From: Armillaria gallica
Taxonomy: Eukaryota; Basidiomycota; Agaricomycetes; Agaricales; Physalacriaceae
Direction of reading: 5' to 3'
NCBI GenBank assembly: GCA_037576215.1
Contig: JBANDB010000013.1
Location: 1,984,001-2,048,000 of the forward strand
Length of the DNA: 64,000 nt
A model generated the notes under the pieces. The model worked only from the letters and a program-made list of their open reading frames with translations. It did no database searches and had not been told where the DNA came from. The number at the start of each line of letters is the position of its first letter. The stretch's first letter is position 1. A program made the position numbers and the translations under genes. Below are positions 30,015 to 42,441 of this stretch, piece after piece.

Positions 30015-33000
30015 ATGGCGCCATTCAAATGTTCAGCCTGCAAGACAATTCTGAAGAACAACGACTCTCGCTCAATTACTCAACATGATCGCCAGTGCAG
30101 AAACAAGAAGAAATCAGACAATATCCTCTTACGAGGCGTTCAAGGACTTCGTATGAAGCTTGACAAGAACAAAAAGAGAAAGGAGAAGAGGGATAAAGAG
30201 ATGGAGGGAGGGGAATCCAGCAAACAGCCAGTGATAAATGAGGTGAGTAGTATTCAACATATACTTTTGCGCTTATACTCAGTAAATTTCAGGATGTGTC
30301 CATGTTAGATATAGACATTGATGCTCCACCAGTACCCTTGCCAATAGATTCACTTGACCAAGATAACAACAAGCTCCCGACTGGCCGTCCACGACGCACC
30401 TTAAAAGTTCCCCAACACCTTCGCGACTTCATACCAACAGATACAGGTCCTATTCGTATGGGACAATATTCTCAGCTGAACCTTTCTTCGAGACCGATGC
30501 GGGAGCGAACACCTACTCCTGAGCCTTCTTTATCCTCTTCTACACCTTCTCCAATTCCACCGCATCCACATTCACCTGTAATACGCCTTACAGAACCAAA
30601 TGACTTTGGTGTCTACCGAGAGTATACAGAGTGGCCGACCCATATTCCCAAGGGTGTACATGCCGCAGCTGCAGATTCAGCTAAAGAACACCGTCCTCCG
30701 CATTCAGTCTTTGGACCTGGACAGTGCTCTGACCTCTGGTCACCGTTTACCAACCCTACGATCTTCAGGCTATTCAGATGGTATTACAGCTCTGAAAAGA
30801 AGACTTTAGAAGACCTCAACCGCCTTGTTCATGACGTGATTCTGCAGGGTGACTTTTCAGTCAGTCATTGTGAAGACTTCAGTGCTGCATGGGAGGCCCG
30901 CCGTCTTGACAAGCCAGACATTTTTCATTCTGATCTTTGGAAGGAAGACAGTGTCGAGATCCCACTCCCGCAAAAAGGCTTCTCCTGGAGCTCCGAGGCT
31001 GATGCACCTGTTATCAAGATTGATGGTGTATGGCACCGCTCACTCACGGAGGTGCTCACGAGTGCATTTCAAGACTCGTCTGCCTCTGATTTCCATCTCA
31101 AGGGCTACAAGGAGATGTGGAAACCCTCAGAGGACTCACCAGCAGAGCGAATATATGCAGAGGTCTACACGTCACCCGCATATCTAGACATGGAAGAAAA
31201 GATTTGCGCTGCGCAAGCAGCTATTGACACTCAAATGGCATCTGTTGACGAGGCAGACACTACTGAGCAGGATGCTCCATCTTCACCTTGTCAGGTATCC
31301 TCCCGGTCGAGTCAGATGTCGGTCGACTCACATTCTGTCTCTTCCTCATCGCTCTCATCTCACCAGTCCAGTGACTCTTCCTTGGAGGATGATCCTGTCG
31401 ATGGTCCATCAGATCCATCATCCCTTCTAACAGCCTCTCCAAAACCTCCTCCCGGAGTTGCAATTGAAAATGTTGTCGTTCCCATGATGCTATACACCGA
31501 CTCAACACACCTCACCAATTTTGGAGATGCTTCGCTCTGGCCAGGATATATATTCTACGGTTTGCTGTCAAAGTACATTGGTGCAATACCCGATGCTCAT
31601 GCTGCGCATCATTTTGTCTATATGCCTGAAGTAAGTCGCTATCTGCTGTAGTGAATACCTGTTTACTAAGTATTCATTTAACAGCTTCCCGATATTATTC
31701 AAGACGTTTACAAGGCTGAATTTGGAGAGCCTGCATCTGACACCCTATTAACGCACCTCAAGCAAGAGCTTATGCAAGCAGTGTGGCGACTGCTTCTTGA
31801 TGAGAAGTTCAAAGACGCCTATCGACATGGCCTAGTTGTGCATTGCTGGGATGGTGTGTTTCGACGACTCTTTCCACGCTTCTTTGCATATTCAGCAGAC
31901 TACCCAGAGAAGTAAATCATATTCTATTGACTTATAATGTGTCTGATCTCATCGTTAGAATGTTGATGGCATGCCTGAAGACCATGGGGACCTGTCTTTG
32001 TCCTCGGTGTCTCGTGCGGAAGGCTGATGTACATCAGATGGGCACGATTAATGATCTCAAGCGAAGAGTGACAAAATCTCGTGAAGATAATCATCCGACA
32101 CGTTGGAGAATTGAAGAGGCCCGCAAAAAAATCTTTCTCAAGGGACGGGCCATTAACAGTGCTCACGTTGAGGCCTTCCTGAAAGAGGAGTCCTTAATTC
32201 CAACACGAGTATGTGTATTTCACCGCTTAATATGATGTTTTTTGAATACATCTCGCTTTTAGAGTGCATTCTCTGAGTTCTTCCAAGACGTGGACATTGA
32301 CTTCAACTTCTACGTCCTATTTGTCATTGATCTGATGCATGAATTCGAACTTGGTGTCTTCAAGGCACTTTTTATTCACCTTATTCGGATCTGTTATGCT
32401 ATCGGACCACATGCGGTTCAGATCCTCAATGAGCGGTTCGCATACTCTAGCTTCATTACAGCTTTGTTCTTAAACCTGACCTATCTAGATTCCGCCGTGT
32501 TCCAAAGTTCGGACGATACACCATTCGTCGATTCACTAAGGATGCCTCTGCTCTGAAGCAAATGGCAGCGCGTGATTTCGAAGACCTTCTGCAGGTATGT
32601 CCTACTTGTTATGCTGGCTGATGTCAGAGTCTGACTTTGATAAGTGTGCTCTTCCGTGCTTCGAGGGCCTTTTGCCATCTGCCGCTGACAACAAAACCGT
32701 ACAAGATCTTCTCTTCATCCTTGGCACTTGGCATGGGTTTGCCAAGCTGCGGATGCATACTGACACTACTATTAAGATATTTGGCGGTGTAACGAAAGAA
32801 GCTGGGCGCCTCCTTCGCCACTTTTCAAATACAGTTTGCTGCAACTTCGAGACTGAGGAGACGCCAACTGAAGCAGCTGCTCGTGTTAGGCGAGAGGAAA
32901 GAGAGTTTGCTAAGGCAGAGAAGGCAGGGAAAACGCTACCAGGGAAGACAAAAGCACGATGCAAAACAAAGAAAAAATTCAATCTTTCGACGTACAAGTT

Positions 33001-34466
33001 ACATGCACTTGGAGACTACCCATGGACGATCTGGAGGTTTGGGCCTACTGACTTGTACAGTACACAGAGAGTGAGTGCTTCTTTGATTGTGATGTTCCTT
33101 CTGATGATTCCCCTAGGGTGAAACAGAGCACCAGCGTGTCAAACGTTTGTATGGGCGCACAAATAAGCGCCAATTTGTAGGCCAAATTGCAGTGCACGAG
33201 GCACGCCAGCGCCGACTGCGCTCAATTCACCAACGACAACTCCTAGGAAGAAGGCCCCGGCGCCAATGGGATCCTTTACCATATACAGACCCTAGCCAAC
33301 ATTACCACATTTCTGATTCGACGCGATCTCCTGTGGACCTTGGTAGATTTGTTCGGGACAACAAGGATGATCTTGCAATGCAGGTATGCTATGGTTATCG
33401 CAGGGCATGGGTTTAGATGAGTCACTGATATGGCTATGCCTAGGGCTTCGTTGTCAGCCTGAAGAATCATATTTTGATGCAGATGCGACCCGAACTCTAT
33501 GAAAGTGCCACCGACCTCACCACCGCTGACCGTCAAGATCTTATCATTGTTGGAGAACGCTTGTATGAACACAAAGTTCTACGAATCAACTATACATCTT
33601 ATGATGTCCGTCGTGAACAAGATACCATCAATCCTCGAACCGGTTCTGATGTGATGATGCTCGCACCCGAAGACGAGCGTGACACTCACCCTTATTGGTA
33701 CGCAAGAGTGATTGGCATTTACCATGTTCTAGTTCAGGACAAGAGCAACTACGAAGATATGGGGACCTCAAGACAAATCGATTTTCTATGGGTTTGATGG
33801 TATGGGATCGATGACATGTACAGGTCAGGATTCAGGGAAAGGCGCTTGCACCGTGTTGGATTTCTCGATGCAGGAGAGGATGGGGCATTTGGATTTGTCG
33901 ACCCAAATGATGTGCTACGTGCAGTACATCTTATTCCGACTTTTGTTCTGGGCACGACAGATTCATTCCTGGAGGGACACTCAATTGCTCGCCGCTTAGA
34001 TGAAGAGGATGAAGACTATGAACGGTACTATGTTAATTTGTAAGTCCATCTTCTCCCATGATGCGATTCTACAGGCTAATGGCACCTCCGAAGTCTTGTT
34101 GACCGTGATATGCTTATGCGGTATGTCGGCGGGGCGGTTGGCCATAGGAACACATTTGAGGCGACTAAAGGACTACTGGAATCTGTCAAGGAGACGTATG
34201 GGGTCACGGATGACACAGAGGTCGAGGAATATCTTACCTGCGACAAAATCAACAGTGAAGATGACGAGATGCTTGGTTCAGAAGAGCGTAGTGATTCTGG
34301 GGATGATGAGGACAGCAGCAAGGGCTCAGAAAACGATCAAGAAGACGAAACGGAGGACGAAATCGAATCTGAGGATGAAGACAATCGTCAGAGTGGTCGT
34401 GGGGAGGAGAGCGATGAAGATTTGAGCTCAGACCCACGTGAAGCGCTCGGTTTCACAATGTTCTAG
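30015..34466 (+). pseudogene. Plavaka-like transposase, 10 exons, one in-frame stop
   Basis: Exons: 30015-30242, 30293-31630, 31685-31911, 31959-32208, 32263-32435, 32489-32594, 32645-33070, 33117-33383, 33444-34039, 34094-34466. All introns are GT-AG; the total is 3984 nt with all phases matching (1327 codons plus stop). The N-terminus has a C2H2-like finger (CSACK...HDRQC). The core shows YTDSTHLTNF (Asp ~479), CWDGVFRRLFPRFF...SADYPEK (Asp ~578), a CPRC pair and IDLMHEFELGVFK (Glu ~708), the landmarks of Plavaka-type DDE transposases. The C-terminus is very acidic. Codon 1123 (33795-33797) is TGA where the family has Arg, consistent with CGA to TGA (CpG to TpG). Everything else is open, so the inactivation is recent or the product is a 1122-residue truncated protein. 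Lies head-to-head with the DUF6698 gene. Confidence 0.88.
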
Positions 34467-34680
34467 CTACCTGTCATTTCTCCAAGAATATACCTGTAGT
34501 TATAATGACTGGTCATCAGATTAACAGTAAGATATATCAGTACAAGTATATTACCTTGGAGGGAATTCCTGACCTAGCAATGACCTTGGAGGCGGATACC
34601 TGACCAGGCTACTTTCGGCAAGGTATAATTCTGACAAGTACCTTTAAGCTGATTATCTGGAATGTGATAAGACGTCAAGG
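34467..34680. other. 3' flank of the transposase gene
   Basis: CCTTGGAGG occurs twice (about 34555 and 34588), once as CCTTGGAGGCGGATACC, echoing CCTTGGAGGCGAATG on the minus strand at 27209. These may be subterminal repeats; no clear terminal inverted repeat or TSD was found. Confidence 0.35.
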
Positions 34681-35500
34681 ATGACCTACATGGGCCATGA
34701 CTTGCCTAGTTGTGACACTTTTGGTGATGCCTCTGCGACGTTTTTCACATTTCTGCCCTACCTCCGGACGATTCTCATTCGGGAGCACATTCACCTCATC
34801 CATGCGCATGTCAGTCTATCCTCTCTCGGCCACGAAGGAATACTGCATTCCCATCTACTTGGCGTCGAAACGGTGTTCACTGACCACAGCTTCGAAGACG
34901 CTGCGAGCATCGTGATGAACAAGCTCTTAGCGGGGACGTTGAGGAATGTCGACGCAGTCATTTGTGTATCTCATACTGGGTGAGGATATTTACATTGTAT
35001 CTCTCTGTTGTACTGACTATCTGTAGGAGGGAGAACACGGTCCTTCGAGGAGAGCTCTTTGACGAATGAGGCAGAGTCCGGGATAATGTGTATGTTATTC
35101 TGAATGCACTGGCATCAGAGCATTTTCAACCTGGGACGCCGAAGTCTAGTGATACTGGTAAGACATGGTTACCAGTGATCTTTGACTCGCTAACATCTTC
35201 TCAGTGACCATTGTCGTACTCTCCCGGCTTGCAAACCGCAGAGGCATCGATCTCCTCGTCGCCACCAATCCCCGTATCTGCAGCGCCTTCCCGAACGTCT
35301 GCTTCGTCGTCGGTACGCATCTTACTCTCCTGCTATCCCCGTTATTCACCGTCTACCCAGGCGGCGACAGTCATCGACCTTCTCTAAATGCGCGAAAAAC
35401 ATAACCTTCAAGATCGTATCGAGCTCCTAGGACCCATCCGGCCCAATGACGTCCGCTCTGTCCTCATGCGAGGTGCTGTAAAGGCATGATTGGCGCCAAA
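34681..35500 (+). pseudogene. GPI3/PIG-A pseudogene fragment (GPI-GlcNAc transferase subunit)
   Basis: Family role: catalytic subunit that transfers GlcNAc to phosphatidylinositol at the ER, the first step of GPI-anchor synthesis. Exons 34681-34979, 35027-35157, 35205-35312 and from 35361 keep GT-AG introns. Motifs: LSSLGHEGILH, FTDHSFEDAASI, VDAVICVSHT, ENTVLRGELFDE, VTIVVLSRL, GIDLLVA, LQDRIELLGPIRPNDVRSVL. Lesions: a TGA stop at about 35068, a small deletion with frameshift at about 35371, a stop near 35385, and loss of both the N-terminal and C-terminal parts. It is a decayed fragment, not the housekeeping gene. It lies 215 bp from the transposase gene, so transduplication or insertion damage is possible. 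Confidence 0.85.
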
Positions 35501-35686
35501 ATGCCCATCAGACGGCGTCCATCGTGTCGAGGGCCCCGCGTTCTTGTGTCGTTGTCCAACTTGCTCACATGCATAGGCCTGCCTCGTTGTAGCCCGTCCA
35601 AACATCACTGTTCCCCTTTTCAGTCCCCACAAACGCGATATAATACGGATGTTTCTCATCAGTTCTTCGCTATCAGCTCATTCATC

Positions 35687-36280
35687 ATGTTTCATTCCCC
35701 CTCACTGCAACCACACGACGCTCAAAGAAGTGCCGAAGCACTTCCCATGCAGTATAGTAGCTCAGAAAATTCTCGTCGCTCTACTGCTAGTGACAATCCC
35801 ACCGATTTCTTCCGTCCTTTACCTCGTGAAGGACCCCAGAGTCAGCGTGGCTCCGATGCTGAGCGTCTGGGAAGCGACGAACGCTACCACTCGACAGCTC
35901 GAGCCGGCCGCTACATGCCCGAGGGATCTTCCTTGCCTTTTATTCCGTCAGAGGACTCCAACGTCACGGTCAACTCCCCTATGTCATTTACTCGCTCTGT
36001 CCCTAGCTCTGACTTGGCTCCAACCGCACTCGAACAGGATGCATGGCTCTTCCACCGAGCCTCTTGGTCCTACATTTCCTCATGTATCTAGAGCCCCATC
36101 CATGAGCAAAGCACTGACATGATGCTGGACTCCAGAGGGATGGTACGCTACGCTCCCCCTCGCACCTCGCTGGTAGTGCCCCAACAGCCGCAGCCGTATC
36201 AGCAGGGATTCGATGCCACTGGCAGACTGATTCTTTACGGCAGTCTGTCCATCTCTAAGGACGTTCACTGGCATCTCTAA
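35687..36280 (+). CDS. Ser-rich hypothetical protein, probable gene fragment (179 aa)
   Basis: ATG at 35687 (MFHSPSLQPHDAQRS). Exon 35687-36083, intron 36084-36137 (GTATCT...AG, 54 nt), exon 36138-36280. Splicing removes an in-frame TAG at 36089 and continues as VRYAPPRTSLVVPQQPQPYQQG. Ser/Pro/Arg-rich, no recognised domain. The frame ends inside the first unit of a 22-bp tandem repeat, so the original C-terminus may have been lost. Low-complexity composition keeps confidence modest. Confidence 0.4.
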
Positions 36281-36315
36281 GGACGTTCACTGGCATCTCT
36301 AAGGACGTTCACTGG
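36250..36315. repeat. Three perfect 22-bp tandem repeats
   Basis: Unit begins CATCTCTAAGGACGTTCACT, with exact copies at 36250, 36272 and 36294. Identity implies very recent expansion. Each unit holds TAA, truncating the preceding frame. Confidence 0.95.
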
Positions 36316-37520
36316 CCAGTAACGCACGTCGGCCATCCTTTCTCGGGACGTTCGGTTGATTTGTAAGCAATTCTGCTTCATGTTCTGCTTACCGTATTCC
36401 TGAAAAGGTATGAATTCCCAGAGATTTCGTACCTGTTTCGACTGCTGTTGCTCCTGACATGTTCCGGGAGAGGCATTCAACAAGCAACATTCTTTGTGAG
36501 TTCAGCTTTTATTCAGCTGTCTTCTTTTATTCCTGAAAAGTGACTGTTGTAGCTTGCGAGGGTATTGAGCACATAGACAAAGGTCTCGATGGTAACTTCT
36601 ACGCGTTTTCGAAGAGATTTCCTCGGGGTGTCGATGTTACAACGCTTTGGTGCCAATTATACGGTGCGATGGCGCGTGCGTCTCTCGTGCCGTCCCAGGA
36701 GACGACTCGGATTGAAATGCCAAAGAACGGTGAGTCACATCTATGTCAATGTTTTCGACGCTGATGCCAGTCCTGACTCTAGTCTGCATTCATTTTAATA
36801 CCGAACATGATGATGGGCATAGTAAGCACAAATCGAGGAAGAGCAGGAGGGATGAATGGGTCCATTATCGTCACTGTGACTGACTTCATTCGGATTTGGT
36901 TGCTTCGCTGTTCTGTTTGTAAAGATAAAAGAGATACTGTATTGCGACGCGTAACATGTTCGTTGCATTGATCCGGCCCGGTCAAGGACTGGGCTATTTC
37001 CCTTCCCACCACCACCACCACCATCACCACCACTTACCGCTACCACGACCGCCACCGCGACCACTACCTAAAACAGCTCGTGGCACACCTACTGAAGCCT
37101 TGTTCTAGTTGCCAGTAGGATGGTACGTTGGACGGTACCCACATCGTACTGGTTCACCAGTCCTAGTCATTCTCGACATGAGCAAAGGTTCCACGAGCAA
37201 TTACCACCACGAATACTTCATACCTCGCTACTTCTTCATCCCTAACACTCCCTTTCGCTCAAACTTGGCATTGACTTTGAACACTGTTCTCGTTGCAATG
37301 TCTCAGCTATGTCTTACATGGCACTCGTCTCTCTTTCCACAACAGTGCACCATTTTGACTATAGCACGAGTCCCTCCTTGCCAGGAAAGATGTCATTGAG
37401 GGAATTGTCTTATCCTTCGAGTGATATCATTCAAGGAGCCACGGATTTGCCTTCAGTTCATCTCTTCCTCTTCCACGCATCCTTACAACCTCCATTGACA
37501 TTTATCACTCTGTAACGCCA
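36316..37520 (+). other. Exon-like stretches, unidentified
   Basis: Open pieces at 36540-36730 (HIDKGLDGNFYAFSKRF..GVDVTTLWCQLYG, followed by a GTGAGT...GCCAG intron-like gap) and 37109-37399 (GWYVGRYPHRTGSPVLVILDMSKGS). They read like protein but match no family I know. A CCA/CCG-rich simple repeat lies at about 37005-37070. Confidence 0.3.
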
Positions 37521-39586
37521 TTGCAGGGTGACAGCCATATTTCTTGACCCTCGTTATCCCGGGTCGACATCATCTGCAGCTGATGTCAGCGAGGCGCAGC
37601 TGGTCTGCGATGATCAGGATCACGGTAGCTTGTCAGGATTTAGAGGGAATGTGCACATTCGCTATCACTTCGGGCTCATGCACTAGTAGATAATGTTGCT
37701 ACCACCATCACTACTTTTTACAATGAGCCATCAAGGTCAGTAGGAGTAGTTTACTTCTATTTACCTGAGCTGTATCAGCGGAGATGGCCAATCAATCCAG
37801 TTTTCCAGTTTTCCCTTTTATCAATGAGTCAGGATATATTGATCTGTTTTCTATCGCAAAATTATATTCATCAGTATTACCTCGGTGAAAATTTCTCCCA
37901 CTCATATGAATCTCCACTGGAGCATCATCCCCTTGCTCCCGAAATATGCCTCAATGTGCTGCAATTCTGGTCTGGATTTTCTCGCATTGTATCTGATTCT
38001 GACTTTTGTTGTATTCGAAATGTGCCCTTAAATAATATTCAGATCAATTGAGCCAAAAGCGAGAAGGGTTCAGGTCTGGAGTTGTATAAGGGCATTGTCA
38101 ATAGGATTTGAACTGCAATTTGTTTTTAAAGACGAGAGCATGAGTTTCGAGTGTTAGGTTGGTCATTCGTCTGCCATTATTTTTTGGTTTGACAGATGAT
38201 CTCGAAGGGAATATTGGCATTAAAAGGAGGGACGAAATTTCTCCCAAGGTCATCTTCACATTCCAAGTCATCCTCATCTCTCATCTCCCTCACTGTCTTT
38301 TTTACTCGCCTGTACTGCATCCTCGCTGCGCCTCATGTTATGCCATCAGGACGATAAGTATCCATGCGGGCCATCGAGTCCGGGGCCCGTGCGTATCCCC
38401 GATTCTTTCCAAGATAAGGAGGAAACGACAGAGGGTCTACTAGGAATGATAACAACCATCCTCCTGCCAACTTGTGTGTCTAGGGGTTAAATTGTACTTA
38501 TTTGGTGTCAGCTGCATCGACGAAAAAGAGAATTTACTGCTTTTTCAGGTAACTGATAAGATAGGCCAGAACTACATGTCTTAGTGTGTTAGTAAGACCA
38601 GGGCAGCTGATTCCATTGCACTCCAGTGTCTATATATTTGGGAATATTGGTCTTGTTGTCTCAGTTGCCTTTTCTCTCGAACTCGCATGGGCGAATATTT
38701 CTTGCACGGTCATTGTTATAAAATTGCTTGCCTGTCTTCGACTCTTTGTGCTCTTGGCCCGTTAATGCAAGTCTTTGTACTTATCCAGCATATCCCGGTA
38801 CGTGTTGGTGTGGTTCAACACAGCAGGGAGCTGACTTTTTTATTATAAGACCAACCCAATTGTGTCGGTGCTGGTATTCTGAAAGTTGTTCTCAAAAGAC
38901 AGGCCCATATTCTCTTCAGATTGCTGCTTAGGGCCTGTTTGACTTCTCCTGTGATTTACTGAGGGGTCGTCACTTGGCGACAACACTCTGCATGCTGTTT
39001 CTGCTCCTTGGGAGCTGTTGATCTTGTTGTCGATGCTTGGCATACTAGTTCAGCATGAATTTTCCTCTTCCCAAACATCCTTGCCGTCGTGTCCGTGTGC
39101 TTGATGAGGAGCTGGATCCTTCAGGTGGTGGGGATCATTCAACGTTGAAGTATCCGATGTATTATGATCCTTTGTATTTTCCCTACCTTCATCGTGATGT
39201 TTTTGCAACACCTGAACAGGTATGTCAGTGGCTTTGTGATATCTTTGGTGCTGAAAGTGGATGGCCAGACGTGAAAGCTAGTTATTGTCAGATTCATCTC
39301 CTCAGCAGACCAGACAGATGCCTGTGCCTTTTTGTAGAAGTTATACACCTATTAGACACTTGTTGTAGGCCCGTGTGATCCTTTGTAGACAAAATTTGAC
39401 TTTGTACCTCTGGATAACGGATGGGAAACAGAACAAGATGCTCTTCAGAGGTGACCAGGATGGGTTCTAAAGGATAGTCCGTTGCTTTAGGTGTACTCGT
39501 CATCATGGTCTGACACAGACTTGAGCCGGTCACATGTTCTCATGTCTGGGAAGAATCGGGGACCCGGTGCATGCACCACTATGGAT
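37521..39586. other. No confident gene
   Basis: Mostly AT-richer sequence. An open stretch at 39055-39378 (HSTLKYPMYYDPLYFPYLHRDVF) may be a gene remnant but is unrecognised. No repeats with clear borders. Confidence 0.35.
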
Positions 39587-40111
39587 GGTGTAGGACATCA
39601 CTTCATATCAAACTGGAATTTCAATTTTTTGACTCAGATTTTCACTTTTTAGAAGGAAAGTATATATGTTTAAGGCCAAATCCGCCATTTCTGACCATGG
39701 GAATTTTGAGTGCCACAAACGGCCAAATTTCTGCAAGATCAACAATGTTATGACTACCTATTTGACTCCCTGCATCATACTTCCTTCTCCTTCCACTCCA
39801 GCTTGTGTCCTTTTTAGGTCTCTTCAATTGAGGCATGATAATAGATATAATTCAACAGACTTGACAATAGATTTTTTTGCACAGCTTGCCATATCAGGCT
39901 ATTATGTAATACATGCACAGCCACCCAACGGCCAAATCTGTGGCCTTTTGACCCAATTTTTGACCAGACAACAAAAAGGCCCCATAGGTATACACATAAG
40001 GTCAAGATATGTTCAAATTTATAATATGAGGCCAAGGTGTACTGAGTTGCAGGAGCCTTAGGCAAAATACTGATTGCCATTAAAGCTTGTCATGAAGTGA
40101 TGTCCTACACC
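39587..40111. mobile_element. MITE family M3 (525 bp)
   Basis: 20-bp perfect terminal inverted repeat GGTGTAGGACATCACTTCAT, extending imperfectly to about 28 bp. No coding capacity. The TSD is not resolved (AT dinucleotide or none), so the superfamily is uncertain. It lies just left of duplication D copy 2. Confidence 0.8.
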
Positions 40112-40232
40112 ATATTGGTGGGTTTGTTGGTCACGCTGGCAAGATGAACCTTAGCTTCAACTTGGACGACCAACATCGTGAGAGGTAAGGATGTTCTCCA
40201 ATGTCATTTCCTTGTGATTGACTCATTTTCGT

Positions 40233-41553
40233 TGATGAGCCTCCAGGCTCTGTGCGCTCTGAAATCGCAGACACCACTTACAATTTATCGCCTATCTCCC
40301 TTATGTGGCCTTTCACTAAACCAAATGTTGCAAGCCCAGCACAGGTAGAATCGTATTAAATCTCCCACTCCACGTGAACTTTCACTCTGATATCTATGAG
40401 TCATTGTGCCTCCAGGCACATTGATTGCCAATCCTTCTGCAGTAAATTAGACATGCGTCATTATTCTAGGCCTTTGCATGTGGATAGAACCATACGGTCA
40501 CGTGGTTTAACTACGCGTAGGCTATGCATAGCTACGGATTCTCAAGAGGCCATATGGATACACCTTTACAGCTTAGAAATATAGTAGAGATTAGTGAGCC
40601 ATTAACTGCGGCTGAGTAAGTAGTAAGTAAATTAGTAAACCTTCCGTAGCTTTATTAGGCTATGTGAACTTTTAATAAGTATGCACAGTAGAGTAGCACA
40701 CGGTATAGTGAACTACAGTTACAAATAGTTCGCTATGCTCACAAATCATGTACTGCGGTTATCAAGCCAAGGTAAAAGTTCGCTTACTTAGCAAGTACAG
40801 TTCTGTAGTATAAAAGATAACGGCCTGTAGATAGAAAAGGACAGTTCTCGATAGAGGATACACACACCACACATACCACCCAATATATGTGAATTAAAGT
40901 TAATATCTCTACATTCTTAAGAGATATAACACTTTGCGAAGTTTCTCAAAACTCGCTAGCTACCAAGTGTTAAATAACTTGATTCACGTCCTCTCGTCCA
41001 AAACACAAGCAAGGGTATTATATAAAGACTACCTTGTTTGTCATCCTCCTGTCATAAATTCGCATACCTGAAGACTTCAAAGGGTAATCCATAGCTAGGG
41101 TTCCGAACTTTAGTCTCTAACCCCAACAGCATACTGTTCCTATAAGTTAGGAACAATACTAATTCGAGTTTCTCTAGATAAGCCAGCTCCATCTCTGTGT
41201 TTCTCTAAAGAAAGCACACGAGCATAGGAAAATATCTTCTACCGGAACCATAGCCAGGATTCCGACACCAAATAGTTCACGCCGCATCTAGGTCGCCCCC
41301 GCTCAGCATACACCCACGTTTACGCACCTTTTCCCTTCCAGGAAAGCTCACATACATACCTTGAGCCTCTGAACAGCCTTCAGAGAATCATAACAAAGTG
41401 TAGCAACACGTTGCTACACCACCAGGAAGCTACAGTCATCGCATGGAGGTGCAAGACTAGACTTGCTAGAACCTGCCTTCAGATTCTGTGCTTGACTACA
41501 CTCGCCGTTACAGGTCTTGTGTTTTCTGCCCGCAGGAGTCAATAGGTTCATCA
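40233..41553. mobile_element. LTR-like element, copy C (1321 bp, perfect 4-bp TSD TCGT)
   Basis: Begins TGATGAGCCTCCAGGCTCTG and ends AGGTTCATCA, with TCGT at 40229-40232 and 41554-41557. It is reversed relative to copies A and B: its first bases match the inverted right ends of those copies. A TTATATAAAG box at about 41018 could be a promoter. Copy 1 of duplication D is the unoccupied site. Probably a solo LTR. Confidence 0.75.
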
Positions 41554-42441
41554 TCGTAAACAGGGTTTCTTTTCTCATACCTTGCAGCAACATGGGCTGG
41601 TACTGTGTTCGGGAATCTTCTTGGTCGCATTTTCTTCAGCTTGACTGCCATGTTGATTGGCCACTTGTTGTTGACCTTGATGGTGAGCTTGACTTTCTGC
41701 AATTCAACTTTTTTTTTCCTTATTCTTTCCTTACAGTGTTTGCGACATCATCTTGGTAATGGTGGATGTTGGCGAGAAGGGAAACATTGACTCAGTAAGT
41801 GTTGCATGTCTGCATTATCATTTGCTAATGAAATTTTGTGTACAGTAGCTCAAAGTCGTGGATTTGACAAGCAGATGGAGCAGGCCATAGGTTTAGAGTA
41901 AGAAGTGTCATCATCGAGCAAGCTTGTGGAATGGAGGTGCGTGCAACTGCACGTTGGTCGTTGACATTGATTTCTTACCTATCTAATTCCAGGGGTCACC
42001 GGTCAACCCTTACTGGCAACATCTCGTTCACTCCCATCCCTGCCAGTTCTACCATTCCATTCAACATTGGTACATATCCTGGCCCTTGTGTGTGCCATTG
42101 AGGACTAATGGCTAGGTTAGGACATGAATATGGACGGCGTCAACGGTGGGAACATGCTAGTGCATATGGGAGGGCACTGATGGAGAAAGGTATGACTAGT
42201 TTTTGATGTAAGAGTCGCTGAGAAGCTAATTTGATTCATGCAGTAACTGCAGACTATGTCAAAGGAATACTTGTGTGCAGATGGTGAGAGGAGGGGTAGC
42301 ATGGATTGGCAGGGGAGGGAAGGCCGGTCATTTCTATCATTAGCCTGTATGGATGGTTTTTGCGACTTTGATGTGAGTTGGCACATCCACGGAGATGGAT
42401 TGCAGATGTTGGATAGGACATCGAGTAGTCTTGCAGCCACC

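Noticed and set aside
27060..34680. Defined TIR/TSD borders for the Plavaka-like transposon
   Set aside because: CCTTGGAGGCG-type repeats occur on both sides, but no matching termini or duplication could be fixed by eye.
34681..35500. A working GPI3 gene
   Set aside because: In-frame stops, a frameshift and missing N- and C-terminal parts.
36250..36315. CRISPR-like direct repeats
   Set aside because: Units abut with no spacers, and the context is a fungal genome; it is a simple tandem repeat.
40233..41553. Gene in the 1.3-kb stretch between duplication D pieces
   Set aside because: Only short frames; borders and TSD show it is an inserted LTR-like element.
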